From Shinella sp. SUS2 (GTDB lineage: Bacteria > Pseudomonadota > Alphaproteobacteria > Rhizobiales > Rhizobiaceae): a DNA stretch of 64,000 bases. Both the position numbers and the translations under genes were made by a program. Within the stretch, counting starts at the first letter, position 1. Each line of letters begins with the position of its first letter. Below the pieces are notes generated by a model. The model saw only the letters and a list, made by a program, of their open reading frames with translations. It searched no databases and had not been told where the DNA came from. Positions 41,926 through 51,224 of the stretch are shown here, piece after piece. Location: the NCBI RefSeq assembly GCF_001262505.1, contig NZ_KQ410732.1, forward strand, positions 300,095 to 364,094, given 5' to 3'.

Positions 41926-43950
41926 CTACGCGGCGCCGTAAAGCACCGGCATGAGGCCTGCGGAAGCCTGGAAACGCCGCCAGGATTTGTGTTCCGGTCG
42001 GGTCCAGCCGGTTTCGGCGACGGCCGAGAGGCGGGGGAAGACGAGACGGTCGAAGACGGCGCGGTCGAGCATCGGCTCTGACCAGATGCAGGCCTGCACG
42101 CCGAGCAGTCTGGCCTTCTGCGCCTCGTTCCAGCCGGAGACGGGATCGAAGGCGTAGGTCATTTCTGGCGTCGAGGCGCCAGCCCAGCTTGCTCCCGGCT
42201 CGTCCCAGTCGGCCGAATGCGCCATGTCGAGATAATAGGCCTGGCCTGGGCAGACGACCATCGTGTAGCCCTCGTCGGCAAGTGCCGCCGAGGCCGCGAC
42301 GTCCCGCCAGCCGCAGAGATAGGTCGTGTCCTTGTCGATGACGTTGCCGTGCGCGGCTTCCTGCCAGCCGCCGGTGGTGCAGCCCTGTGCGGTGAGGAAT
42401 GCCTGGATGCGCCTGAGGAAGATCGCCTGCAACGCCGCCGCGCCGGACCCTTCGATGGCATCGGCGCCGTGCGTGTTGGTGATCACGTTGAGCCGTTTCG
42501 CATGGGCTTCGCTCATGTCCCTTCCGGCGATTTCGGACAGTTTCGCGAGCGCCTCCGGCGAGCCGGACCACGCGCCGATCGGGACTTCGTCTGCGCCGAT
42601 GTGGATGGTTCGGAAGGGGAAAAGCGCGATCAGTTCCGCAAGGATCGTTTCCACGACACGGTAGGTCGTCTCGCGTGCGGGGTTGAGGCAATTGTCGGCA
42701 AAGCCCTGGACCGAATGATAGCTGCCCCGCTCGTCGGGATCGCGGAGCTCGGGGATGGCCATTTGCAGGGCATGGCAATGGCCGGGCATGTCGATTTCCG
42801 GCACGATCTCGATGCCGTAGTCCTGGGCATGTCCGACGATGTCGCGGATGGCAGCCTTGCTGTAGTAGCCGCCGCTGCGTTCCGCGCCGGTACCGAGCAA
42901 AGGCGGAATGGCAAGACCTTCGCCGCGCCAGGCGCTTGTTGCCGTCAGTGCCGGATAGGCATCGATCTCGACCCGCCAGGCCTCGTCGTCGGAGAGGTGC
43001 CAGTGGAAGCGGTTGAGCTTGTTCCAGGCGAGAACGGAAAGGAGCCGCCGGATTTCCGCTGCGCCGTAGAACCGGCGTGCCACGTCGAGATGCAGCCCGC
43101 GCCAGCCCATCGCCGGCGCATCGGCGATCTGTCCTTCTGCCGGAAACCCGAAGGCGTGCGGATAATGATGCGCGCCGCGCCAGATCTGGCCGAGCGTGAT
43201 GAGCCCATAGAGGAATCCGGTCTGCCCGGAGGCGTGGATGGCGACGGAGCCGGGTGTGAAGACCAGTTCATGCGCCTCGGCGGCGAGCGTTTGCCGTATG
43301 TGGAAATGCACCGGCAGTCCGCCCTCCTCGGCAGCGCGGACGATGCCTTCGACGGCGAAAAGTGCTTCGGTCAGCCGCCGGAATGCTGCCGCCGCCGCCG
43401 TTGCCATGGCATCTTCCGCAAGAAGCGTCAGGCCGGCGGGGGCGGAGCCGAGGCGGGTGAGCGCGACATGGTTCGGCCAGGGGATGACCGAAACCGGTGC
43501 CGGTGGTCTGGCGGGCACGGGATAGGGCTCCATGCCCCGTTTCGGCGCAGCGTTGCCGCCCATGCGCTTCGTCGGCGTGGTGGCGACCTGGCGCGTGCTG
43601 CCGTCGGGAAAGAGCAGATAGGCGCCGCGTGCACCATCCGTCCAGTGCTGGAATGGCCAGGACAGGCCATGGATGGTGACGGTCCAGCTCGCGCCGGCGC
43701 CAAGCTCCAGCCCCTCCGGCGGCAGCAGCTCCGTGAAGGTTGAAAGCCGCCGGCCGATATGGCCGCCCTCCGCGGTTGCCGTGGCATCGACCTGACAGGG
43801 GCCGCTGAAGCACAGGCGGAAATTGTCGATGGCGGTCGCCCCGTCGTTGTGCAACGTGAGCCGGTAGGCCATCGCCTGCTCCCCCGCGGCCGGGATCCAG
43901 ACGGTTTCGAGCGTAAGGCCGTAGAGGTCATGCGCCGGCATGGCAATCAT
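41926..43950 (-). CDS. GH20 beta-N-acetylhexosaminidase
   Basis: 674 residues. An N-terminal beta domain precedes a GH20b-like domain and the GH20 barrel: GWRGLHLDVARRFY near residue 290, NRFHWHLSDDEAWR near 315, and the catalytic pair in HIGADEVP (Asp-Glu, around 450) of the substrate-assisted retaining mechanism. The enzyme removes terminal GlcNAc or GalNAc from chitooligosaccharides or glycans. No signal peptide, so probably cytoplasmic, acting on imported disaccharides. The ATG at 43950 overlaps the GNAT stop (ATGA); an alternative ATG at 43941 has AGGGA 8 nt upstream. Its products would feed the amino-sugar genes elsewhere in the genome. Confidence 0.9.
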   Translation of the reverse strand: MIAMPAHDLYGLTLETVWIPAAGEQAMAYRLTLHNDGATAIDNFRLCFSGPCQVDATATAEGGHIGRRLSTFTELLPPEGLELGAGASWTVTIHGLSWPFQHWTDGARGAYLLFPDGSTRQVATTPTKRMGGNAAPKRGMEPYPVPARPPAPVSVIPWPNHVALTRLGSAPAGLTLLAEDAMATAAAAAFRRLTEALFAVEGIVRAAEEGGLPVHFHIRQTLAAEAHELVFTPGSVAIHASGQTGFLYGLITLGQIWRGAHHYPHAFGFPAEGQIADAPAMGWRGLHLDVARRFYGAAEIRRLLSVLAWNKLNRFHWHLSDDEAWRVEIDAYPALTATSAWRGEGLAIPPLLGTGAERSGGYYSKAAIRDIVGHAQDYGIEIVPEIDMPGHCHALQMAIPELRDPDERGSYHSVQGFADNCLNPARETTYRVVETILAELIALFPFRTIHIGADEVPIGAWSGSPEALAKLSEIAGRDMSEAHAKRLNVITNTHGADAIEGSGAAALQAIFLRRIQAFLTAQGCTTGGWQEAAHGNVIDKDTTYLCGWRDVAASAALADEGYTMVVCPGQAYYLDMAHSADWDEPGASWAGASTPEMTYAFDPVSGWNEAQKARLLGVQACIWSEPMLDRAVFDRLVFPRLSAVAETGWTRPEHKSWRRFQASAGLMPVLYGAA

Positions 43951-44423
43951 CCCTGGACCGGCAGCATGCCGGCATAGATACCGGGCGCCGAGTCCGGGAT
44001 CGGCATGGCATTGACCGTCTTCTCGTAGAAGGCCGAAGGTCCGACATCGCCGATGATCGCATAGCCGTATCCCATCGCCTTCAGGTCGAAGAGGCTGGCA
44101 AGCAACAGGGCGTGGCCGATGCCGAGCCCGCGCGCGTCCGCTTCCACCCCCGTCGGCCCGAAAAAGCCGCGGGCGATCGCTTCATGACAGGCGAAACCGA
44201 CGAGCCGGCGCTCGCGGGTTGCGATGAAGACGGTGGGTGGCTGGCGCGTCAGCGCGACCGCGGTCTCGCTGGCCCAGCCATTGCCGAACGTATCCGCCAC
44301 CCAGTCGGTGACGAGCCTGGCTTCGGGCGCAAGGGCCCTGCGGATCGTCACGCCGGCCTGCGTCATCCGGGCATCGAGCGCCGGGTCGGGATCAAGACGC
44401 GAGAGATTGACGAGATAGTCCAA
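43947..44423 (-). CDS. GNAT acetyltransferase
   Basis: 158 residues of the GNAT fold: strand-rich TVFIATRERRLVGFACHEA near residue 70, the acetyl-CoA loop TGVEADARGLGIGHALL near 95 (the R/Q-x-x-G-x-G/A motif seen as ARGLGIG), and a C-terminal strand with YEKTV. TTG at 44423 is chosen because GGAGG lies 7 nt upstream; a GTG at 44429 is only 1 nt from that site. It is coupled by a 4-nt overlap to the hexosaminidase, so the acceptor may be an amino sugar, but this is not shown. Confidence 0.82.
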   Translation of the reverse strand: MDYLVNLSRLDPDPALDARMTQAGVTIRRALAPEARLVTDWVADTFGNGWASETAVALTRQPPTVFIATRERRLVGFACHEAIARGFFGPTGVEADARGLGIGHALLLASLFDLKAMGYGYAIIGDVGPSAFYEKTVNAMPIPDSAPGIYAGMLPVQG

Positions 44424-44514
44424 GGCCACGCCTCCGGTTCGGTGATCCCCTTAGAGGATTGGTAGTCAATCGCCGTGATTCAGGCAAACTGCCAGATTTT
44501 GTGTGGCCGATGGC

Positions 44515-44531
44515 GATAGGAATTCCCTATC
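44515..44531. promoter_or_regulatory. Palindrome upstream of the YdeP-like gene
   Basis: GATAGG (44515-44520), 5-nt AATTC centre, CCTATC (44526-44531). The ATAGG-N-CCTAT form resembles sites of LysR-type regulators. It lies 56 nt before the ATG at 44587. No regulator gene is adjacent, so the binder is unknown. Confidence 0.4.
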
Positions 44532-44586
44532 AAGCCATTCGAACTGGCCCCTTGATCAATCCTGACGAATGGCAAATACCTGATTT

Positions 44587-46881
44587 ATGGATACTCGTTT
44601 TATCGGAAAGAAATCCTCCGCGGCCGGTGGCTGGGGGGCGTTGAAAAGCTGTGGCAAGCGACTGCTTGAAAGCGGCACGCCGCTGTCGGGCGCCAGGGCC
44701 ATGCTGAAGGCGAACCAGCCGGACGGGTTCGATTGCCCGGGCTGTGCCTGGGGGGATCCCGAGCACGGCTCTTCCTTCGAATTCTGCGAGAACGGCGTGA
44801 AGGCGGTTGCCTGGGAGGCGACGGAAAAGCGGGCCACGCCCGCCTTCTTCGCCGCCCATACGGTCTCGGACCTGCGCAAGCTGAGCGACTACGAGCTGGA
44901 ACTCCATGGCCGCCTCACCCATCCGATGCGCTATGACGCGGCGAGCGACCGCTATCTGCCGGTCGCCTGGGACGATGCTTTCACAGAAATCGGCAACATC
45001 CTGAAGAGCCTCGACAATCCTGATCGTGCGGAGTTCTACACTTCCGGCCGCGCCAGCAACGAAGCGGCCTATCTCTATCAGCTCTTCGTCCGCCTCTACG
45101 GCACGAACAATTTTCCCGATTGCTCGAACATGTGCCACGAGGCGAGCGGCGTTGCGCTGCGCCAGGCGATCGGCGTCGGCAAGGGAACGGTGTTGCTCGA
45201 GGATTTCGAGGCGGCGGACGCGATCTTCGTGATCGGCCAGAACCCCGGGACCAATCATCCGCGCATGCTGGGGGACCTGCGCCGGGCGGCCCTGCGCGGC
45301 GCGCGCATCGTCGTCTTCAATCCGATCCGCGAGCGGGGCCTGGAGCGTTTCTCCGATCCGCAGGACAAGATCGAGATGCTGCGCGGCGGCTCGACCGACA
45401 TTGCCAGCCACTATTTCCAGCCGCAGCTCGGCGGTGACATGGCGGCCGTGCGCGGCATGGCGAAGGCGGTGCTTGCAGCGGAGGACGCGGCGGTTGCGGC
45501 GGGCCTGCCGCCGGTGCTCGACCATGCTTTCCTTGCCGAACATTGCGTGGATTTTTCCGCCTATCGTGCCGCGGTCGAGGCGACCGGCTGGTCCGAGATC
45601 GAGGATCAGTCCGGCCTGACACGGGCCGAGATCGAACGTGCGGCGGCGGTCTACATGCAGGCCGAGCGCGTCATCTGCACCTGGGCGATGGGCGTGACGC
45701 AGCATGTGCATTCCGTCGCGACGATCCGCGAGATCGCCAACTTCATGTTCCTGCGCGGCAATATCGGCCGGCCGGGAGCAGGTCTCTGCCCGGTGCGCGG
45801 TCATTCCAACGTGCAGGGCGACCGCACGGTCGGCATCAACGAGAAGCCGCCGGAAGCTTTCCTCGATGCGCTGGAGCGGGAGTTCGGCTTTTCTCCACCG
45901 CGCCAACACGGGCACAATGTGCTGTCGGCAATCGGTGCCATGCTGGATGGCTCGGCGGAGGCCTTCATCGGCCTCGGCGGCAATTTCGCCCGCGCGACGC
46001 CGGATAGCACGCTGGTGGAAACGGCGCTGCGCCGGCTCAAGCTGACGGTGAACATCGCCACGAAGCCCAACCACTCGCACCTGATGCCGGGAGAGGTGTC
46101 CTTCATCCTGCCCTGCCTTGGCCGCACCGAGATGGACCTTGCGCCCAACGGCAATTCCCAGCTGATCAGCGTCGAGGATTCGATGAGCATGGTGCATGGC
46201 TCGGCCGGTATCAACCGGCCCGCCTCGCCGCATCTGAAATCGGAAGTGGCGATCATCGCCGGCATCGCCGAAGCGACGGTCGGCAGCGGCATCGTGCGCT
46301 GGAGTGCGCTTGCGGAAGACTATGACCGCATCCGCGACCATATCGAGGCGACCATTCCGGGTTTTACGGATTACAACACGCGCCTGCGCAAGCCGCGCGG
46401 CTTCCTCCTGCGCAATGCGGCGTCGCACCGGGAATGGGATACGCCTGCCGGCAAGGCCTCCTTCTTCTCCGGCCCGCTGCCGGAGGAGACGGTGCACCAA
46501 CGGGCGCGCAAGGCCGGCGGGCGCTTCGCGCTGCAGACGTTCCGCTCGCACGACCAGTACAATACGACCGTCTACGGCCTCGACGACCGCTACCGCGGCG
46601 TCTACGGCGAACGGCAGGTCATCTTCATCCATCCCGAGGACCTGAAGGCCATGGAGGCGGAAGCCGGCGACCGGGTGGACGTCGTCGGCGCTCACAACGA
46701 CGGGATCGAACGCGTGGCGCGCGATTTCCGCTTCGTGCCCTATGACGTGCCGCGCGGCAGCATCGCGGGCTACTATCCGGAGCTGAATGTGCTGGTGCCG
46801 CTCTCCAGCGCCGGGGAGGAAAGCGACACGCCAACCTCCAAGTCGATCATGGTCTCCTTCCGCAGGCGCGAGGCCGCGTGA
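44587..46881 (+). CDS. Molybdopterin oxidoreductase, YdeP/FdhF-like alpha subunit
   Basis: 764 residues of the molybdopterin family. It keeps only one CxxC (C50, C53 in FDCPGCAW) where FdhF has a four-Cys iron-sulfur site, a feature of the YdeP group. Further motifs: GQNPGTNHPRML, CTWAMGVTQHVHSV, and the MGD-binding GHSNVQGDRTVGI. The C-terminal molybdopterin dinucleotide domain is complete (about 630-760). Family members in enteric bacteria have been linked to acid tolerance; substrate unknown. The stop overlaps the next gene (GTGA). Confidence 0.88.
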   Translation: MDTRFIGKKSSAAGGWGALKSCGKRLLESGTPLSGARAMLKANQPDGFDCPGCAWGDPEHGSSFEFCENGVKAVAWEATEKRATPAFFAAHTVSDLRKLSDYELELHGRLTHPMRYDAASDRYLPVAWDDAFTEIGNILKSLDNPDRAEFYTSGRASNEAAYLYQLFVRLYGTNNFPDCSNMCHEASGVALRQAIGVGKGTVLLEDFEAADAIFVIGQNPGTNHPRMLGDLRRAALRGARIVVFNPIRERGLERFSDPQDKIEMLRGGSTDIASHYFQPQLGGDMAAVRGMAKAVLAAEDAAVAAGLPPVLDHAFLAEHCVDFSAYRAAVEATGWSEIEDQSGLTRAEIERAAAVYMQAERVICTWAMGVTQHVHSVATIREIANFMFLRGNIGRPGAGLCPVRGHSNVQGDRTVGINEKPPEAFLDALEREFGFSPPRQHGHNVLSAIGAMLDGSAEAFIGLGGNFARATPDSTLVETALRRLKLTVNIATKPNHSHLMPGEVSFILPCLGRTEMDLAPNGNSQLISVEDSMSMVHGSAGINRPASPHLKSEVAIIAGIAEATVGSGIVRWSALAEDYDRIRDHIEATIPGFTDYNTRLRKPRGFLLRNAASHREWDTPAGKASFFSGPLPEETVHQRARKAGGRFALQTFRSHDQYNTTVYGLDDRYRGVYGERQVIFIHPEDLKAMEAEAGDRVDVVGAHNDGIERVARDFRFVPYDVPRGSIAGYYPELNVLVPLSSAGEESDTPTSKSIMVSFRRREAA

Positions 46882-47165
46882 GCGGCGAGGTGAGGGAGGC
46901 CGGGGACTTCCTGGCGCTTGTCGCCCGCGTGCAGGGCGAGGATCCTCGGCTGACAGGCATCCAGGCCGCGCTCGTCGCGGCCGCTCGCATGGGCGTCGCG
47001 AGCGACAGCCGCACGTTCGCCTACCGCCTCAGCCTTGCCCACGCCCTCGTGCTGAGGGAATTGAACGCGCTGGCCGAGCGCGGTGTGGTCCGTATCGACG
47101 GGCGGGATGCGCGCACGATGCGGACCCGCTATTGCCTCGGACCGGCCGCAGTCGGGCCTATTTGA
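46878..47165 (+). CDS. Small protein linked to the YdeP-like oxidoreductase
   Basis: 95 residues from a GTG that overlaps the oxidoreductase stop by 4 nt. The helical pattern LAHALVLRELNALAERGVVRIDGRDARTM (residues about 53-81) resembles the recognition helix and wing of a small winged-helix protein. It has one Cys (C86). No family named. The coupled start suggests it works with the oxidoreductase, as a small regulator or maturation partner. Its 3' end overlaps the caspase-like gene on the other strand by 8 nt. Confidence 0.75.
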   Translation: MSGEVREAGDFLALVARVQGEDPRLTGIQAALVAAARMGVASDSRTFAYRLSLAHALVLRELNALAERGVVRIDGRDARTMRTRYCLGPAAVGPI

Positions 47166-49248
47166 CGGCCGTGGGCTGGAAGCCGGCCGCGAATTTTTCA
47201 GCCTTCCTGACGGCCTTTCCTCCGAGCTTTTCGCCGAGCGCCGCCACCATTTCGCCGGCCCGTTCGACGCCGTTGGCCTTTGCCAGCGTGAACCAGTTGA
47301 GTGCCTGCCCGGCATCTTTCTTGAGGCCGGTGCCGTCGAGATAGAGCGTGGCAAGCCGGAACTGTGCCTCGTTGTAGCCCTGTCTTGCCGCTTTGCCGAC
47401 CCATTCGGCGCCGGCGGCGGGGTTCTTTTTCAGGGCGCTGCCGTCGAGATAGAGGTCCCCGAGCCGGAGCTCGGCATAGATATGGCCCATTTCTGCGGCG
47501 CCCGTCAGCAGGATCTCCGCCTGGGCGACGTCCTTCGGCACGGCCTTGCCGTCGAGATAATAGGCCGAGAGCTTCTCCATGGCGGGCGCGAATCCCTGTT
47601 TTGCCGCCCGCCAGAGCCAGTAGGCCGCCTTCTGCGGATCGGCCGTCACGCCGAGACCGTTCTCGTAGATCAAGGCAAGGTTGAACTCGGCGAAGACGTT
47701 CTTCTTCGCCGCCCCCAGCACATACCAGTAGCGGGCTTCCGTCAGGTTCTTCTCGATGCCGCGGCCGTCGCGATAGACGTCGCCCAGCGAACGATAGGCG
47801 ATCGGAAAGCCGGCACCGGCGCCGGTCCGGTAGATTTCCCGGGCCTCGTCATGCCGGCCGGCGGCATCGATGGCGCGGCCGTAGTTCATGAGGATGCGCA
47901 GGCTGTCGGGAAACTGCTTGAGCGCCGTCATGCAGGCCGGCACCGCAGTTTCCGGCTTGATCTGCTTGAAATAGACACCGACGGCGGGGTCGGCGATCTC
48001 CTGCACATGGCCGGCCTCGCGGTCGCAATCGGTGATCTCGGGGTAGAGCGGGTTCTGGGCGAATTCCTCGTAATTCGCCGTGACGCGGCCGGAGATCGCC
48101 GGCACGGTCTCGTCGGAGCCTTTCGTCGCATCTTCCAGCCGCAGCCGGGCGAGCTTGGCGAAGACGCCCTCGGGGAATTTTTCGAGATAGCCGCGATACT
48201 GGTCGGCGGTGCCGTTCGCCTGGATGCCGTTCCACATCAGAAGGTCCTCGGCCGCATTGATGCTGCGATCGACCGGCAGAGCCGCAACCTCCTGTTCCTT
48301 CTCCTCCTTCGGCTTGTTCGCTTCGGCCAGCGTATCGACGCGCATTTCGGCGATGTCGGCAAAGAGGCCCTGGGGGAAGGCGGCGAGGTAGGATTGGTAG
48401 CTTTTGGTCGTGTCGCCGTCGACGGCTGCCTGCCAGGCTTCGGCATCCTTGGTTGCTTCCGCGGAGAACTTCGGTACTTCCGGCAGGGCGTCGGTGAAGA
48501 AGAAGTCCTTGGTCAGCGAGGAATTGTCCCACGGTACCTGTTCGCCGCCGGTCTCCTCGACAACCCGCTCGCGCACCCGCTTGAAGACCTGCTCGATGGG
48601 CAGGCCCGGCGCGGTGATGAAGTCGGCGAGTGCCCGCGTGAAGGGACTGTTACCCTTCGTGCCGTCCGTCGCGACCTTTCCCGGTGCGGTGGCGAAGGCG
48701 ATGAAGGTGCCCAGCGGCCCGGTGGCACGCGCAAGGCCGCGTGTTGCGCCGTCATTGGCCGCCGTGCCCGCCGAGCGGTTGGTCTCCAGCGGATTGTTGC
48801 GGCAGGCATCGACGATGAACACGGCGATGCGTGGGCGGGCGCGCTCGATCTGCTCGGTGATCATCTTCAGGCTGAAGGCTTCGAGCGGCAGGTCGGAAGA
48901 GGAGGTGAGCTGGCTGTCCGTCGGGATCAGGTAGTTCTCGTCGGCGAACTGGATGCCGTGGCCGGCATAGTAGACGACGAGATTGGTTTCCGGCGTCAGC
49001 GCCTCGGTCAGGCTCTTCAGCGCGCGAACCATCTGCTGGCGGTCGCCGTCGATGACCGAGACGATCTTGAAGCCGGCGGCGGAGAGCGCCTTCTCCATCA
49101 GCTTGGCGTCGCTCTGCGCATTGGGCAGGCGCGGAAGATCGGTATATTTGCCGTTGCCGATCACCAGCGCGACGCGGTTGTCTGCGGCGGCGAACGCCGC
49201 GGTCGCCATCGAGAAAAACAGAACGAGAAGAAGACACAATCTTTGCAT
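47158..49248 (-). CDS. Caspase-fold (peptidase C14) protein with Sel1-like repeats
   Basis: 696 residues. A signal peptide (LCLLLVLFFSMATAAFA) precedes the caspase p20 fold. The catalytic His is H97 in YYAGHG and the Cys is C149 in VDACRNNP, both intact. A linker (about 250-440) precedes Sel1-like repeats of about 36 residues, seen as YRSLGDVYRDGRGI and AEFNLALIYENGLGV-type units to the C-terminus. The Sel1 part probably binds partners; the protease is exported. ATG at 49248 has GGGGTGG 8 nt upstream; 49254 is possible too. Prokaryotic caspases are candidates for regulated proteolysis in stress or defence, but this context shows no partner. Confidence 0.85.
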   Translation of the reverse strand: MQRLCLLLVLFFSMATAAFAAADNRVALVIGNGKYTDLPRLPNAQSDAKLMEKALSAAGFKIVSVIDGDRQQMVRALKSLTEALTPETNLVVYYAGHGIQFADENYLIPTDSQLTSSSDLPLEAFSLKMITEQIERARPRIAVFIVDACRNNPLETNRSAGTAANDGATRGLARATGPLGTFIAFATAPGKVATDGTKGNSPFTRALADFITAPGLPIEQVFKRVRERVVEETGGEQVPWDNSSLTKDFFFTDALPEVPKFSAEATKDAEAWQAAVDGDTTKSYQSYLAAFPQGLFADIAEMRVDTLAEANKPKEEKEQEVAALPVDRSINAAEDLLMWNGIQANGTADQYRGYLEKFPEGVFAKLARLRLEDATKGSDETVPAISGRVTANYEEFAQNPLYPEITDCDREAGHVQEIADPAVGVYFKQIKPETAVPACMTALKQFPDSLRILMNYGRAIDAAGRHDEAREIYRTGAGAGFPIAYRSLGDVYRDGRGIEKNLTEARYWYVLGAAKKNVFAEFNLALIYENGLGVTADPQKAAYWLWRAAKQGFAPAMEKLSAYYLDGKAVPKDVAQAEILLTGAAEMGHIYAELRLGDLYLDGSALKKNPAAGAEWVGKAARQGYNEAQFRLATLYLDGTGLKKDAGQALNWFTLAKANGVERAGEMVAALGEKLGGKAVRKAEKFAAGFQPTAVK

Positions 49249-49285
49249 GAGCATCGCCACCCCATGAAGATCCTGGCAGGAGGCT

Positions 49286-49315
49286 AGCATAGTCCTCCGG
49301 CCCGATACTGGACAA
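49286..49315 (-). promoter_or_regulatory. Possible promoter of the caspase-like gene
   Basis: Minus strand: -35 TTGTCC (49310-49315), 18-nt spacer, -10 TATGCT (49286-49291). The start codon is 37 nt downstream. Moderate match to a housekeeping promoter. Confidence 0.4.
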
Positions 49316-49334
49316 GACGGGATGCAGCCCGGCG

Positions 49335-51224
49335 TTATTCTGCGTCCCTGTCCTCAAAACTGCCTTCCAGCATGCGCGCCAGCGTTTCAGCGCCGTTCCG
49401 CCAGCCATCTCCGGCCTCGGCGATGCCTGCGCACGTCGTTGCCAAATTAGCTTGCACGTCGGCACGAAGCAGTCTGCCGAGGGCGGCGGAGAGGTGCGCC
49501 TCGTCGTCCGCAACGCGATGCAGCAAGGCGGCACCGCGGCTCTCGGCCCAGCGTGCGCGATCGACCTGCCGGTCCATGTCCGGGCTTTCGTCCGGCGCGA
49601 AGAGGGTGGGAATGCCACCTGCAATGTTCTCATGGAACGTGTTGTAGCCTGCCCGCACGATCGCGGCGTCCCAGGCGCGGCTTACGGCATAGGCGGGGTG
49701 GCGCATGAGCCGGTGGTGGCGTTCGGGATGGCGGGGCGCGGTCTTTCCGGTCAGGGGGGATTGTAGTTCCAGCACATGCAGGTCGGCCCTCGCAAGGAGG
49801 TCGTCCAGCAGCCGGGTGTGAAGACGCATGAGATCGGGATTGGCGGAACGGGAGAGGTCGAGAAGGATGACGGTGGCTGTCTGTGGCAGGCCGAGTGTTT
49901 GTCGCGCCGCATCACGTGCCAGGCGCTCCGACGGGTCGATCAGCAGCATCGGAGGCACCAGCCGGGTCTTTGCTCGGTCGGCGGCGGTCGGCCCGCCATC
50001 GTATTCGCCGGCATAGTCGTCCGGTTCGATGATGATGGGGAAATGCGCGCCGGCACCGATATAGGTTTCATGGTGTGCCGGCCACATTCCGCGCCGGATC
50101 CAGATGGCCTGCACGCCGGGATGATGGCCGAGGGCCTGGATGACGCCGTCAAAGACGAAATTGACGTCGTAGACGAGGGTGGTGGCGTGATGGGCTTCGA
50201 GCAGCAGACCGATTTCCGCGGCGAGCCGGTCGTTCCAGGCGGCGGGCTCCTCGCCGGTCAGCCCATGATGCGGCACGAAATGCACGGGAAAGCCGAGATC
50301 GCGCACGATGCCTGCGCTGTAGCTCATGGTCAGGAAGGCGGCCGGGCGGTGTTTCAGCCGTCTTGCGATCGCAAGCTGGCGAGTGAGATGGCCCTGGCCG
50401 ATGCCGTTCGCCGAGACGAACAGGATGCCGTCGGGACGGTCAGAGAGAGGGACAGGGCTTGTCGGCTGCGCCGTTGCCGCCCGCTCATCGAGGATCGGCC
50501 GATCCTCCAGCCTTTCGATGAAGAAGACGGCACTGTTGTTGAAGCCGCGCCAGGCCGTTTCCGGGACGTTGATGGCGAGAAGCCGTTCTGCGGGAACGAG
50601 GCGGGTCGCGTCGTAGTCCGCTGGCAGCGGCAGGACCGCGCCGAGCGTATCGGCGAGATCCTCCGGGGAGAAGATGCGCATGTGATCCGACTGACCGAAG
50701 CGTGCTGTGCGCTCGGCCTCGGTGTGCCCCTCCAGCGCCTCGCGGAACCCGCCTTCGAGGAAGGGGATGCTGAAAATATGCAGGCCGCCGGGTTTCACTA
50801 AACGGTGGAGGCCGGCGGCGACGGCGCGATAGTCGCAGGCGACGTGTTCGAGCACATGGTTGTGCAGCACGATATCGAAGGAAGCCGGGGCAAGGGTTGG
50901 AAGATCGCGGCAGAGATCGAGACGGGTGACGGCGAAAGGGAATTGGCCGGGGTCGATGTCGGCGCTGAGATAGCTGCTGCCGAAGCGGTTTCGAAAGGGG
51001 GTGGCGAGGCACTCTTCGGGAGCGAGGTGCAGGATGCGGCGATTTCCCGACAGGAGGCCGCGCAGGCGCAGCACCTCGAAGATCAGCCGGTGACGCTCCA
51101 GCGAACCGCAGCCCTCGCAGCGCACGTTTCGGCGCAGGAAGGCGCTGTCCTTCTCGCCATAGGTATCCCCGAAGACCGGACTGCCGCAGATGTTGCAGGT
51201 TGGCGAGGCCACCGTCGTCCTCAC
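49335..51224 (-). CDS. Fusion of SAM methyltransferase and glycosyltransferase
   Basis: 629 residues. N-terminal zinc-like knuckles (CNICG and CEGCGS) lead into a class I SAM methyltransferase: ILHLAPEECLATP, then LSADIDPGQFPF and the motif IVLHNHVLEHV around residue 118. The C-terminal half (about 265-620) is a GT-B-type transferase similar to the MGT/GT28 group: SANGIGQGHLTRQLAIARRL, VRAGYNTFHENIAGGIPTL and a DESPDM ending. The same GT module occurs in the next gene. GTG at 51224 overlaps the upstream stop by 4 nt. Probably adds and methylates a sugar on a surface glycan; substrate unknown. Confidence 0.8.
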   Translation of the reverse strand: MRTTVASPTCNICGSPVFGDTYGEKDSAFLRRNVRCEGCGSLERHRLIFEVLRLRGLLSGNRRILHLAPEECLATPFRNRFGSSYLSADIDPGQFPFAVTRLDLCRDLPTLAPASFDIVLHNHVLEHVACDYRAVAAGLHRLVKPGGLHIFSIPFLEGGFREALEGHTEAERTARFGQSDHMRIFSPEDLADTLGAVLPLPADYDATRLVPAERLLAINVPETAWRGFNNSAVFFIERLEDRPILDERAATAQPTSPVPLSDRPDGILFVSANGIGQGHLTRQLAIARRLKHRPAAFLTMSYSAGIVRDLGFPVHFVPHHGLTGEEPAAWNDRLAAEIGLLLEAHHATTLVYDVNFVFDGVIQALGHHPGVQAIWIRRGMWPAHHETYIGAGAHFPIIIEPDDYAGEYDGGPTAADRAKTRLVPPMLLIDPSERLARDAARQTLGLPQTATVILLDLSRSANPDLMRLHTRLLDDLLARADLHVLELQSPLTGKTAPRHPERHHRLMRHPAYAVSRAWDAAIVRAGYNTFHENIAGGIPTLFAPDESPDMDRQVDRARWAESRGAALLHRVADDEAHLSAALGRLLRADVQANLATTCAGIAEAGDGWRNGAETLARMLEGSFEDRDAE

